Below are positions 44,477 to 53,269 of a stretch of DNA of 59,032 nt, in pieces. Every line of letters begins with the position of its first letter. Within the stretch, counting starts at the first letter, position 1. The notes beneath the pieces are model-generated. The model was given only the letters and a program-made list of their open reading frames with translations. It was not told where the DNA came from and made no database searches. The translations under genes and the position numbers were made by a program. Source of the stretch: Alphaproteobacteria bacterium (GTDB taxonomy: Bacteria; Pseudomonadota; Alphaproteobacteria; Micropepsales; Micropepsaceae); NCBI GenBank assembly GCA_003139615.1, contig PLJH01000138.1:212578-271609 (forward strand), written 5' to 3'.

Positions 44477-45960
44477 GTACAAAACCTGAAACCGTTCTCG
44501 TCGCGGGCGCCGGAATTGCCGGCCTTGGTGTGGCGCTCGCACTTGGCGACGGAAATCGTGAGGTCACAATCCTCGACCGCGATCCGCCGCCGCCGGATGC
44601 TTCGCCTGAAGAAGCGTTCAACACCTGGGAACGGCGCGGCGCGACGCAGCTTCGTCACAGCCACGTATTTCTCGGCCGTCTCACCACACTCATCCGCGAC
44701 CGCTATCCCAGACTGCTTGACGAATTGCTGCAGGCAGGTGCGCGCATTTTCACGTTCGAAGACGCGCTGCCACCGACATTGAAAAATATCTACGCGCCCG
44801 CGGCCGGCGACGACGAGATGACTATTCTGTTCAGCCGGCGCACGACACTGGAACTGGTGATGCGCCGGTATGCAGCGCAATTGCCGAATGTCCGCTTCGT
44901 TTCGGATGCCGGTGTGCGGGGGCTGCTCGCGCATCGCGACGGGCAATCGCTCATCGTCGATGGCCTCGCTGTCACACGCGGCGACACGGTCGAAGAAATG
45001 CGCGCTGACGTGACCGTCGATGCGAGCGGCCGCAATACGGCGTTTCCGGACTGGCTGCGCGCCGAAGGGCTCCAAGTCACCGAAGAGGAAAGCCCCGCAG
45101 GCATTCTCTATTTCACGCGCCATTATCGCTTGCGCGACGGCATGGACGAGCCGGATCGCGACGGCACGCCGGGCGCCGGCGATCTGGGCTACATCAAATA
45201 TGGCGTATTCGCCGCCGACAACCGGCATTTCTCCATCACGCTCGCCACGCCCGAGATCGAAACCGAATTGCGCATGGCAATCGTAAGGCCGGAGATTTTC
45301 GATCGCCTTTGCGCGGAGATTCCCGGTTGTGCGCGATGGACCGATCCGGCCCGCGCCTTGCCTGCGAGCCCCGTCTATTCCATGGGCAATCTCAAAAGCG
45401 TCTGGCGGAATTATTTCAGGCACGGCGAACCGCAGGCGCTTGGCTTCTTCGCGGTCGGCGACTCCGCCGTGCGCACGAATCCGCTTTACGGACGCGGCTG
45501 CTCGGCAGGCGTTGTTCACGCGCATATCCTGCGCACGGCTCTCGATGCGACGGCCGATCCGCGTGAACGCGCCAGGATCGTGGAGCGTGACACCCGCGCG
45601 GCCTTGCGTCCCTATTACGACACGATGGTGAAACAGGATTTGCAATCCATCCGCCGGGCAGGGCACGAGCGCGATCCCGCCTACAAGCCGCGCCTCAAGG
45701 GCCGCATCGCCAAGAGCTTTATCGAAGACGCGCTGATGCCGGCCACGCGGGCAGACCTCGCCGTGCTGCGCGCGTCGTCCCGCGCGTTTCATATGTTTTC
45801 CGATCCGGTGGCGTGGCTGAAAGACCCGGTTATGCTCGCGCGCATCCTGCGTGTCTGGGCGGTGCCAAAATCGCGAAAAACGCGCGCCGGGTATTATCCG
45901 CCCGAATTCGGGCCGCCGCGGGCCGAGATGTTCGCGCGTGTCGGACTTGCAAATTCATAA
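44473..45960 (+). CDS. FAD-dependent monooxygenase/epoxidase-like oxidoreductase
   Basis: 495 residues. N-terminal FAD-binding motif ETVLVAGAGIAGLGVALALG with the acidic LDRDPP after it, and the second FAD block FAVGDSAVRTNPLYGRGCSA, where the Asp contacts ribitol. This places it near the squalene/zeaxanthin epoxidase and aromatic hydroxylase group of FAD monooxygenases, although geranylgeranyl-reductase-like enzymes have a similar fold. The start overlaps the DUF423 stop; an epoxide hydrolase follows 21 bases after its stop, so epoxidation of an isoprenoid or alkene is a reasonable guess but not shown. Confidence 0.82.
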   Translation: MSTKPETVLVAGAGIAGLGVALALGDGNREVTILDRDPPPPDASPEEAFNTWERRGATQLRHSHVFLGRLTTLIRDRYPRLLDELLQAGARIFTFEDALPPTLKNIYAPAAGDDEMTILFSRRTTLELVMRRYAAQLPNVRFVSDAGVRGLLAHRDGQSLIVDGLAVTRGDTVEEMRADVTVDASGRNTAFPDWLRAEGLQVTEEESPAGILYFTRHYRLRDGMDEPDRDGTPGAGDLGYIKYGVFAADNRHFSITLATPEIETELRMAIVRPEIFDRLCAEIPGCARWTDPARALPASPVYSMGNLKSVWRNYFRHGEPQALGFFAVGDSAVRTNPLYGRGCSAGVVHAHILRTALDATADPRERARIVERDTRAALRPYYDTMVKQDLQSIRRAGHERDPAYKPRLKGRIAKSFIEDALMPATRADLAVLRASSRAFHMFSDPVAWLKDPVMLARILRVWAVPKSRKTRAGYYPPEFGPPRAEMFARVGLANS

Positions 45961-45981
45961 GAATAATTTCCGGAGGAAACG

Positions 45982-46950
45982 ATGGCGGACATGCCCGAAC
46001 CGACGATGATCAAGACCAACGGCATCGACATGGCCGTATATGAGGCCGGACCGAAGGATGGCTTGCCGGTTGTCATGTGTCATGGCTTTCCGGAGCTCGC
46101 CTATTCCTGGCGCCATCAGATTCCGGCGCTCGCCGCGGCCGGCTTTCGCGCCATTGCGCCGGATCAGCGCGGCTACGGCCGCACGTCGCGTCCCGAGAAT
46201 GTGCGCGATTACGATATGGCGCATCTGACCGGCGATCTCGCCGGAATGCTCGACGCGTTGGGGCTCAAGAAGGCGATCTTCTGCGGCCACGATTGGGGCG
46301 GCCTCATCGTCTGGCAGATGCCGCTCTTTCATCCGGATCGCGTTGCCGGCGTCATCGGCGTCAACACGCCATTTCTCGCGCGCCCGCCCATCGATCCGAT
46401 CATGGGAATGCGGGCGATGTTCGGCGAGAACATGTACATCGTCTATTTCCAGAAACCCGGCGAGGCGGATGTCGCGCTCGCGAAGGATGTCGGAAAATCC
46501 TTCCGCTTCTTCATGCGTAAGAACGGCGTCAGCGCACTCGATTACGCGAAGCTGCCCAAGGAGGCGCGCAATCTGGAACTGGTCAATGCCATCCAATCCG
46601 ATGAATCGCTATGGCCGGGCGAAGCGCTGCTCACGCCCGACGAGCTGAAAGTGTTCGTCGACACGTTCACGCGTACGGGCTTTACCGGCGGCATCAACTG
46701 GTATCGTAACATGACGCGCAACTGGGAAGTGTCCGGCACCATGGAGCAGAAGGTCCATGTGCCCGGATTGATGATCATGGCGGAAGACGATGTCGTGCTC
46801 TCGCCCGCCATGGCCGACGGCATGGAGCGTTTCGTGCCCGATCTCGAACGGGTTCTGATCAGGCATTGCGGCCACTGGACCCAGCAGGAACATCCTGAAG
46901 AGACCAGCGCGGCCATGATCGACTGGCTGACGCGCCGATTCCGCCCATAG
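45982..46950 (+). CDS. epoxide hydrolase (alpha/beta hydrolase)
   Basis: 322 residues. Epoxide-hydrolase landmarks: oxyanion motif VVMCHGFPELAYSWRHQ, RGYGRTSRP, the Asp nucleophile in AIFCGHDWGGLIVWQM, and the catalytic His in IRHCGHWTQQEHPEE; an Asp/Glu acid and a cap domain with Tyr lie between. It hydrolyses epoxides to diols by an ester intermediate. The very strong GGAGGAAAC before the ATG suggests good expression. It lies directly downstream of the FAD monooxygenase and upstream of the ABA4-like gene, making the three look like one pathway. Confidence 0.92.
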   Translation: MADMPEPTMIKTNGIDMAVYEAGPKDGLPVVMCHGFPELAYSWRHQIPALAAAGFRAIAPDQRGYGRTSRPENVRDYDMAHLTGDLAGMLDALGLKKAIFCGHDWGGLIVWQMPLFHPDRVAGVIGVNTPFLARPPIDPIMGMRAMFGENMYIVYFQKPGEADVALAKDVGKSFRFFMRKNGVSALDYAKLPKEARNLELVNAIQSDESLWPGEALLTPDELKVFVDTFTRTGFTGGINWYRNMTRNWEVSGTMEQKVHVPGLMIMAEDDVVLSPAMADGMERFVPDLERVLIRHCGHWTQQEHPEETSAAMIDWLTRRFRP

Positions 46951-46959
46951 GAGCGGCAC

Positions 46960-47412
46960 ATGACTCCCGAAACGATCTTCGCCATCGCCGACAACGGCAT
47001 TCTCGTTTTCTGGCTGCTGCTGATCGTGGCGCCGGCCTGGCGCGGCACGCAAATTCTTGTGCACTCCGTGGCGATTCCGGTTTTGCTGGGCCTGACTTAC
47101 ATCTGGCTCTTCGCGACCGCCGCCCGCATCGGCCTCCCTGCCGGCGCCGGCTTCTCGTCCCTGCACGGCGTGGCCGCTTTTTTTTCTTCGCCTTACGCGC
47201 TGACGGCCGGCTGGGTTCACTATCTCGTGTTCGACCTCTTTGTCGGGGCGTGGGAGACGCGCGATGCGAAGCGTCGTGGTATTCCGCACCTCCTGGTCAT
47301 TCCGTGCCTCGTCGTGACGCTGGTGGTCGGGCCCGTGGGGCTGCTGCTCTATATCGTTTTGAGGGCAATCCTCGGCAAAGGCGGCTTTTTCCTGACCGAA
47401 ACGCCGGCTTGA
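46960..47412 (+). CDS. ABA4-like (DUF4281) membrane protein
   Basis: 150 residues with four hydrophobic segments. The family signature is GWVHYLVFDLFVGAWETRDA followed by KRRGIPHLLVIPCLVVTLVV and GPVGLLLYIVLRAI. The plant member ABA4 is needed to convert violaxanthin to neoxanthin; bacterial relatives are mostly uncharacterised. Located 9 bases after the epoxide hydrolase gene. The neighbourhood suggests isoprenoid or carotenoid epoxide chemistry, but no carotenoid gene is in the window. Confidence 0.85.
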   Translation: MTPETIFAIADNGILVFWLLLIVAPAWRGTQILVHSVAIPVLLGLTYIWLFATAARIGLPAGAGFSSLHGVAAFFSSPYALTAGWVHYLVFDLFVGAWETRDAKRRGIPHLLVIPCLVVTLVVGPVGLLLYIVLRAILGKGGFFLTETPA

Positions 47413-47476
47413 TCCGGATTTAACGCATCATACGTATCTTCAATCGCACCCCGGAACCTGCAATTCTACCCGAATC

Positions 47477-48394
47477 ATGGCCGACGACAGCGACAACATC
47501 GACACCTTCTCCTACGCCGCACCGGACGACCCGCGGCTCAAGCGTTTCGTGATCCGGCTGATCGAGCGCATGTCGGGCCAGCCTTATCTCAAATATCTCT
47601 ACGACGAACACCACACGCACCCCGTTCCGGGCGAGAGCTTCTGGGATGCGGCCATCCGAAAGCTGGAACTCAAGCTGGTCTACAATGAGGAGCAACTCGC
47701 AGCGTGGCCGAAGACAGGTCCGCTCATGGTCGTGTGCAACCATCCGTTCGGCGTGCTCGACGGCGTCATCATCTGCCATCTCGTCTCGAAGGTGCGGAAC
47801 GATTTCCGCGTCTTGACGAATTCCGTGCTTTATCGCGCCGAAGAAATCCGTCCCTATCTGCTGCCGATCGACTTCGCGGAAACCGAAGACGCACTCAAGA
47901 CCAACATCAAGTCGCGCGCCGAGGCGAAGACGCATCTGATCGGCGGCGGATGCCTCGTGGTTTTCCCGGCAGGAGGCGTTTCGACGACGCCGAAGGTCTG
48001 GCACAAGCGTGCCGTCGATACCGAATGGAAGACTTTCACAGCACGGCTCATTACCCAGGCGAAGGCGCCTGTCGCGCCCGTTTTCTTCGCCGGACAGAAC
48101 AGCCGCCTGTTCCAGATCGCAAGCCATGTGAGCATGACCTTACGGCTCTCGCTGATCTTCAAGGAAGTGCACGACATGATCGGTGGCGAGGTCCAAATGC
48201 GCGTGGGCGCGGTGGTGCCTTATGACAAGCTTCCGTCGATGGACGACAGACAGGCTTTCATGGCGCAATTGCGCGACATGACGTATGCGCTGGGGCAAGG
48301 CGTTCCCAACCCGCCGAAAACGCGCATCAAACGTCCGCGCAGCGCACCGAAAACTCCGGATGTCTCCCATCCGCAGCGCAGCCGCACCGCATGA
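47477..48394 (+). CDS. lysophospholipid acyltransferase-like protein (PlsC family)
   Basis: 305 residues. Acyltransferase motif I is VVCNHPFGVLDGVIICHL (His-x4-Asp pattern), and motif III-like VVFPAGGVSTTPK follows, as in 1-acylglycerol-3-phosphate acyltransferases and hemolysin-like acyltransferases. It should transfer an acyl group from acyl-CoA or acyl-ACP to a lysolipid or amino-lipid. The C-terminal ~35 residues are Arg/Pro/Lys-rich and not part of the fold. No Shine-Dalgarno is obvious before the ATG. Its stop overlaps the lutA start. Confidence 0.88.
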   Translation: MADDSDNIDTFSYAAPDDPRLKRFVIRLIERMSGQPYLKYLYDEHHTHPVPGESFWDAAIRKLELKLVYNEEQLAAWPKTGPLMVVCNHPFGVLDGVIICHLVSKVRNDFRVLTNSVLYRAEEIRPYLLPIDFAETEDALKTNIKSRAEAKTHLIGGGCLVVFPAGGVSTTPKVWHKRAVDTEWKTFTARLITQAKAPVAPVFFAGQNSRLFQIASHVSMTLRLSLIFKEVHDMIGGEVQMRVGAVVPYDKLPSMDDRQAFMAQLRDMTYALGQGVPNPPKTRIKRPRSAPKTPDVSHPQRSRTA

Positions 48395-49152
48395 AGCCCG
48401 GTGCCCGCGTCGGCCTATTCGTCACCTGCCTTGTCGATCTCATCCGTCCGCAGATCGGCTTCGCGTCCGTGAAGCTGCTGGAAGATGCAGGGTGCAAAGT
48501 ATCGGTTCCCGAGGTGCAAACCTGTTGCGGACAGCCGGCCTGGAATGCCGGCGCAGACAAAGACGCCGCCGCGATTGCGCGACAGGTGGTCGATGCGTTC
48601 GTGCCGTTCGATTATGTCGTGGCGCCCTCCGGCTCCTGCGCGGGCATGCTGAAGAAATATCCCGATGTGCTGGCGCAGGATGCGGCATATCTGCCGCGAG
48701 CGCATGCGCTCGCCGCGAAGACACACGAACTCACATCGTTTCTTGTGAAGATCGCGGGCATGACGGGCGTTAAAGCTGCCTGTGCGACCCGCGCCTGCTA
48801 TCACGATTCCTGCTCCAGTCTGCGCGAAATGAATGTGAAAGCCGAGCCGCGCCGATTGCTTGCGACGGTCGAAGGCTTCGAACTGGTTGAATTGACCGAC
48901 GGCGCCGTGTGCTGCGGCTTTGGCGGGCTCTTCTCCGTCAAATATCCCGAAATCTCCGAGCGCATGGCGGACGACAAGATTGCCGACGCGCAGAAGACGG
49001 GAGCCGAAACCCTGGTGGGTGGCGATCTGGGTTGTCTGCTGCATCTCGCAGGCCGGATGGAGCGCCAGGGCAAGACATTGCGCGTGCGCCATGTGGCCGA
49101 AGTGCTGGCAGGCGTGGGCAAGGAGCCGGCGCTGGGCGAACCCGAAACATGA
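48391..49152 (+). CDS. lutA: LutA-like L-lactate utilisation iron-sulfur protein
   Basis: 253 residues. Two CCG (cysteine-rich) domains: VGLFVTCLVDLIRPQIG, VQTCCGQPAWNAGA, SGSCAGML in the first half; CATRACYHDSCSSLREMN and GAVCCGFGGLFSVKYPEISE in the second. These domains bind a Fe-S cluster and handle electrons from lactate. First of lutABC, each joined by an ATGA overlap. Homologues (YkgE) oxidise L-lactate to pyruvate with LutB and LutC. It follows the acyltransferase gene with no gap, so both are probably on one message. Confidence 0.92.
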   Translation: MKPGARVGLFVTCLVDLIRPQIGFASVKLLEDAGCKVSVPEVQTCCGQPAWNAGADKDAAAIARQVVDAFVPFDYVVAPSGSCAGMLKKYPDVLAQDAAYLPRAHALAAKTHELTSFLVKIAGMTGVKAACATRACYHDSCSSLREMNVKAEPRRLLATVEGFELVELTDGAVCCGFGGLFSVKYPEISERMADDKIADAQKTGAETLVGGDLGCLLHLAGRMERQGKTLRVRHVAEVLAGVGKEPALGEPET

Positions 49153-50561
49153 GCCAGGATCCACGCAATTTCACAGCCGCGTCGCATGAGGCGCTGGCCG
49201 ATCCCAATCTCAAGGTCGCGCTGGGCCGGCTCAAAACGCATTTCCAACTGGGCCGCACATATGCGGCCGCAAATTTCGGCGATTTCGAAGCGTTGCGCGA
49301 ACAGGGTCGCGCAATTCGCGACTATTCGCTGTCGCGGCTCGACATTTTGCTGGAGACTTTCGATGCCCGCGTGAACGCGCGTGGCGGGCATGTCCACTGG
49401 GCGCGCGATGCGAAGGAAGCGCGCGAAATCATTCTCGCCATCCTGCGCGAGACGGGCGCAAAGACGGTCACCAAGGGCAAATCCATGGTGAGCGAGGAGA
49501 TCGAGCTCAACCCGTTCCTCGAAGCGAACGGGATTACGCCGGTCGAGACCGATCTCGGCGAATACATCATCCAGCTGCGCCACGAGCCGCCCAGCCACAT
49601 CATCGCGCCGGCGTTCCATCTGAGCAAAGAGCAAGTGGCCGAGACGTTCCACGAAGCCCACACCACGCTCGACCCGAACCGCCCGCTGACCGAGCGCAAT
49701 GCGCTGGTCGCCGAAGCACGGCGCATGCTGCGCACGTCTTTCGAAGCGGCCGACGCAGGCATCACGGGCGCCAATTTCCTCACGGCCGAGGAAGGGGCAG
49801 CCATGCTCGTGACCAACGAGGGCAATGGCGATCTGACGCGGCTTCTGCCGCGCACCCATATCGTGCTGACCGGAATCGAAAAGATCGTCCCCGATCTCAA
49901 CGATGCGTCCGTGCTGCTGCGTCTCCTCACGCGCTCGGCGACGGGTCAGGCGATCTCGAGCTATGTCAGCGTGATGGCGGGACCGCGGGGCCCAGGCGAA
50001 ACCGACGGGCCGGAAAACTTCCATGTCGTGCTGGTCGACAATGGCCGCACGCGGCTGATCGGCACCGAAGCGGAAGACGTGCTGCGTTGTATCCGCTGTA
50101 GCGCCTGCCTCAATCACTGCCCGATCTACAGCGCGGTGGGAGGTCATGCCTATGGCGCGACCTATCCCGGGCCTATCGGTGCCGCGCTCAATCCGAATCT
50201 GCTGGGGCTCGCCGCCGCGCATCATCATCCCAATGCATCGACCTTCTGCGGGCGCTGCGCGGAAGTATGCCCGGTGAAAATCCCCCTGCCCCGGATCATG
50301 CGCCATTGGCGCGCGCGCGAATATGCGAGCGGGCTTGCGCCCAAAGCGATGGTGGCCGGGCTTTCGCTCTGGGCTTTCGCAGCGAAACGCCCGCGCCTTT
50401 ATCGGTTTGGAGCGGGTTTCCTGTCGCGCTTCCTGAAACGTATCGCGGGAAAGCGCGGCGCGGTCCGCGCGATGTCGTTGATGCGCGGCTGGTTCGCCGT
50501 GCGCGATTTTCCCGCGCCCAAGGGCAAGACGTTTCACGAGCTGTGGCGGGCGCGCAAATGA
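49149..50561 (+). CDS. lutB: LutB-like iron-sulfur lactate utilisation protein
   Basis: 470 residues. The N-terminal part is the LUD domain (GAKTVTKGKSMVSEEIELN, TGANFLTAEEGAAMLVTNEG, ATGQAISSYVSVMAGPRGPG). Two [4Fe-4S] ferredoxin motifs follow: CIRCSACLNHCPIYSAVGGH and CGRCAEVCPVKIPLPRIM. The last ~90 residues, lacking metal motifs, match the usual LutB C-terminus. Subunit of lactate oxidation feeding the quinone pool. The ATG shares ATGA with the lutA stop; the frame is open far upstream, but that part is a shifted reading of lutA. Confidence 0.94.
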   Translation: MSQDPRNFTAASHEALADPNLKVALGRLKTHFQLGRTYAAANFGDFEALREQGRAIRDYSLSRLDILLETFDARVNARGGHVHWARDAKEAREIILAILRETGAKTVTKGKSMVSEEIELNPFLEANGITPVETDLGEYIIQLRHEPPSHIIAPAFHLSKEQVAETFHEAHTTLDPNRPLTERNALVAEARRMLRTSFEAADAGITGANFLTAEEGAAMLVTNEGNGDLTRLLPRTHIVLTGIEKIVPDLNDASVLLRLLTRSATGQAISSYVSVMAGPRGPGETDGPENFHVVLVDNGRTRLIGTEAEDVLRCIRCSACLNHCPIYSAVGGHAYGATYPGPIGAALNPNLLGLAAAHHHPNASTFCGRCAEVCPVKIPLPRIMRHWRAREYASGLAPKAMVAGLSLWAFAAKRPRLYRFGAGFLSRFLKRIAGKRGAVRAMSLMRGWFAVRDFPAPKGKTFHELWRARK

Positions 50562-51169
50562 GCGCGCGCGACGAAATCCTGTCCGCCATCCGCCTGCGCC
50601 GCGTGCGCAACGAGCCGCGGCCATCACCTTATCATCCCGCAGCGATCGACGGCGACCTCGTCGCGCAATTCGCAAAGCGCGCCACGTCCCAAGCCGCGGA
50701 GGTGCGGCATCTGTCGAGCATGGACGACGTTCCGGCGGCAGTCGCCGATATTCTGCGCGGTCGCAACATGCAGGCGGTCATTCACCTGCCGCCGGGATCA
50801 GCGGACGAGCAATTGCCCTGGCAATCTGCGCCCGGTCTGACCCGGGGGAGTTCACCGCCCGGACCCGACGACGCGGCGCTCGCGCTCGCGCCCTACGCCA
50901 TCGCCGAAACCGGCACGCTTGCTTACACGTCTGCACCCGACACACCTGCGTCCTGGCATTTCCGCGCCGGTCTCGAAATCGCCGTGCTGCGCTCGGACTC
51001 GGTCCTCCCGCATCTGGAAGAGGTGCTCGCGAAGGTGAAGGCGCGCGGCGAATTCCCCCGCACACTCAATCTCGTGACCGGCCCTTCGCGCACGGGCGAC
51101 ATCGAGCAGACCCTGGAACTCGGCGCCCACGGCCCGAAGGCGTTGGCGATTTTGATTATCGATGGTTGA
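50558..51169 (+). CDS. lutC: LutC-like LUD-domain lactate utilisation protein
   Basis: 203 residues. The LUD-domain core: YAIAETGTLAYTSAPDTPAS in the middle and NLVTGPSRTGDIEQTLELGA with HGPKALAILIIDG at the end, the family's SRTADIE-like motif. LutC is needed with LutA and LutB for growth on L-lactate. The ATG overlaps the lutB stop. Ends seven bases before the convergent marR gene. No LctP/LldP permease or GntR regulator was seen next to the cluster, so uptake and control lie elsewhere. Confidence 0.93.
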   Translation: MSARDEILSAIRLRRVRNEPRPSPYHPAAIDGDLVAQFAKRATSQAAEVRHLSSMDDVPAAVADILRGRNMQAVIHLPPGSADEQLPWQSAPGLTRGSSPPGPDDAALALAPYAIAETGTLAYTSAPDTPASWHFRAGLEIAVLRSDSVLPHLEEVLAKVKARGEFPRTLNLVTGPSRTGDIEQTLELGAHGPKALAILIIDG

Positions 51170-51176
51170 GGCGCTT

Positions 51177-51650
51177 CTATCCCCCGCCCAGCAGGCTCGA
51201 TTGCCGCGCGAGCTTGGTCATCAGTTGATCAAGTGTCGCGCGTTCGGCGGGCGAGAGCGCACTGAGGAATTGCTCTTCGAGATGGAGCGCGAGCGGGGCG
51301 ACCTGGTCGTAGATTGCGCGGCCTTTGGGCGTGAGTGACAGGCGGGTGATGCGTGCGTCTTTTCCATCCGTCTCGCGCTGTACGCGCTTCTTCTTCGTCA
51401 GGCTCGCGACGGCGCGGCTCACCTGGACTTTATCCATGGCCGTGCGCGCGGCGACTTCGCGGGCGGAGAGGCCCGGCGTGCCGCCCAGCACCGCCATGGT
51501 GCGCCATTCGGGGATGTTGAGATCGAAACGCGCGGAATATTGCCGTGCGATCGCGCTCGACACGCGGTTCGACAACACCGAAAGCCGATAGGGCAGGAAA
51601 CGATCGAGATCGAGCCGCCGCTCCGGCACCGCAGCGGCATCATTCCGCAT
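51177..51650 (-). CDS. MarR family transcriptional regulator of the tyrosine-degradation operon
   Basis: 157 residues, a winged-helix MarR. The N-terminus has FLPYRLSVLSNRVSSAIARQ; the DNA-binding helices are LSAREVAARTAMDKVQVSRA followed by VASLTKKKRVQRETDGKDAR (the wing). It is the last gene of hppD-hmgA-fahA-maiA-marR, overlapping the maiA end by 11 bases. The 20-bp palindrome upstream of hppD is its likely operator; a tyrosine breakdown acid such as homogentisate may be the effector. Both are inference. Confidence 0.88.
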   Translation of the reverse strand: MRNDAAAVPERRLDLDRFLPYRLSVLSNRVSSAIARQYSARFDLNIPEWRTMAVLGGTPGLSAREVAARTAMDKVQVSRAVASLTKKKRVQRETDGKDARITRLSLTPKGRAIYDQVAPLALHLEEQFLSALSPAERATLDQLMTKLARQSSLLGGG

Positions 51651-52308
51651 CGGGCTGTGCCGCCGGTAAGGCCGCCGCAAAAGCCGGATGCGCCAGCGCC
51701 GTCTGCTCGATGCGCAGGATCGTCGGATAGGGCGACAGATCGAGATTGACCCGCCGCGCATTCGCAAGCTGCGGGATCAGGCAGATGTCGGCCAGCGTCG
51801 GCGTATCGCCGTGGCCGTAGCGCCCCGTCTGCCGCGAGCCGGCCAGCAACGTCTCGATCGCGGCAAAGCCCAGCGAAATCCAGTGGCGCTGCCAGGCTGC
51901 GCGCTTTTCTTCCGAGGCGCCGAAATCGTCGCGCAGATGGAGCAGCACGCGCAGATTGTTCACCGGATGAATGTCGCAAGCAACCATGTCCGCCAATTGG
52001 CGCACACGGGCGCGGCCGGCGGCATCGCGGGGCAGCACAGGCGGCTCCGGTTTCACCTCGTCCAGATATTCGATGATCGCAAGCGACTGGCCAATTGTGT
52101 GGCCGTCATGAATCAGAGTCGGAATGAGTTCCTGCGGGTTCACAGCCCTGTAGCCGGGTGCGTGCTGCTGGCCGCCGTCTTTCAGCAGGTGAACGAATTT
52201 CCATTCCGGCACGATGCCCTTCAGGTTGAGCGCGATGCGCACCCGAAACGCGGCCGACGAGCGGAAATAACCATAGACGACGAAGTCAGGATCCATAACG
52301 GATGACAT
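51640..52308 (-). CDS. maiA: maleylacetoacetate isomerase (zeta-class GST)
   Basis: 222 residues. Zeta-class glutathione-transferase features: VVYGYFRSSAAFRVRIALNL near the start (usually SSCSWRVR; here the Ser-Ser pair is kept but the Cys is Ala), NPQELIPTLIHDGHTIGQSL, AIIEYLDEVKPEPPVLP, and the C-terminal domain ADMVACDIHPVNNLRVLLHL. Isomerises maleylacetoacetate to fumarylacetoacetate with glutathione. Its ATG lies inside the end of the fumarylacetoacetate hydrolase gene (23-base overlap), or MDPDFV four codons later. Fits the operon. Confidence 0.9.
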   Translation of the reverse strand: MSSVMDPDFVVYGYFRSSAAFRVRIALNLKGIVPEWKFVHLLKDGGQQHAPGYRAVNPQELIPTLIHDGHTIGQSLAIIEYLDEVKPEPPVLPRDAAGRARVRQLADMVACDIHPVNNLRVLLHLRDDFGASEEKRAAWQRHWISLGFAAIETLLAGSRQTGRYGHGDTPTLADICLIPQLANARRVNLDLSPYPTILRIEQTALAHPAFAAALPAAQPDAE

Positions 52309-53269
52309 CCTGATCGATCGCTCCGAAAATGGAGCGCCCCTCCGAATCGAACATTTCGATGCGCACGCGATCGCCGAATTTCATGAAGGGCGTGCGCGGT
52401 GCACCGTGCTCGAGTTGCTCCAACGTGCGGCGCTCGGCAATGCAGCACGAGCCGTGCGAATGATCCTTGTTCGCCACCGTGCCGGAACCCACGATCGTGC
52501 CCGCGCCCAGCATTCGCGTCTTCGCGGCGTGGGCGATCAATTGCGGGAACGAAAACGTCATGTCTTCGCCCGCATTGGGCGAGCCGAAGCGCACACCGTT
52601 GAAATCGACCGTGAGCGGCAGATGCACCTTGCCGCCGGACCATGCTTCGCCCAATTCGTCGGGCGTCACGGCCACGGGGGAAAACGCGGATGCCGGCTTC
52701 GACTGGAAGAAGCCGAAATTCTTCGCCAGCTCCGACGGGATCAGATTGCGCAAGCTCACATCGTTGACCAGCATCAGGAGCTTGATGTGATGCTCGGCGC
52801 CGCTCGCGCCCACGCCAGGCGGCACGTCGTCGGTGATGACGGCCACTTCGGCTTCGAAATCGATGCCCCAGGCCTCATCCCCCGCAGAGATCGGATCGCA
52901 GGGGCCGATGAAGGAATCCGAGCCGCCCTGATACATGAGAGGATCGGTCCAGAAGGACGGCGGCATCTCCGCGCCGCGCGCCTTTCGCACCAACTCGACA
53001 TGGGTGACATAGGCCGAACCATCCGCCCATTGATAGGCGCGCGGCAGCGGTGACGCGCAGTCGCGCGAGTTGAACGGCTTCGCGCCGTCCGCATCGCCGT
53101 CATTCAGAATTTCGTAGACGCGCATCAGGCGCGGTGCGAGATGTGCCCATTCATCCATCGCGCGCTGCAGGGTTGGCGCGATATGCGGCACGGCCACGCA
53201 ACGCGAAAGATCGCGGCTGACCACGACAAGCTGGCCGTCGCGGCCATGACGGAGAGACGCGAGTTTCAT
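52286..53269 (-). CDS. fahA: fumarylacetoacetate hydrolase family protein
   Basis: 327 residues, the short bacterial FAH form with its own N-terminal domain. The FAH core: YQGGSDSFIGPCDPISAGDE, WGIDFEAEVAVITDDVPPGV, GSPNAGEDMTFSFPQLIAHA, and AGTIVGSGTVANKDHSHGSC. Metal-binding Glu/Asp residues sit in WGIDFEAE. Splits fumarylacetoacetate to fumarate and acetoacetate, the last step of the pathway. The ATG overlaps the hmgA stop (ATGA). Role set by the operon; other FAH-fold enzymes act on 2-keto-acids, so substrate assignment rests on context. Confidence 0.9.
   Translation of the reverse strand: MKLASLRHGRDGQLVVVSRDLSRCVAVPHIAPTLQRAMDEWAHLAPRLMRVYEILNDGDADGAKPFNSRDCASPLPRAYQWADGSAYVTHVELVRKARGAEMPPSFWTDPLMYQGGSDSFIGPCDPISAGDEAWGIDFEAEVAVITDDVPPGVGASGAEHHIKLLMLVNDVSLRNLIPSELAKNFGFFQSKPASAFSPVAVTPDELGEAWSGGKVHLPLTVDFNGVRFGSPNAGEDMTFSFPQLIAHAAKTRMLGAGTIVGSGTVANKDHSHGSCCIAERRTLEQLEHGAPRTPFMKFGDRVRIEMFDSEGRSIFGAIDQDVIRYGS

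Noticed and set aside
50267-50557. Extra upstream coding part of lutC (longer frame)
   Set aside because: It is a shifted reading of lutB, which there encodes a ferredoxin motif; the ATGA overlap gives a natural start at 50558.
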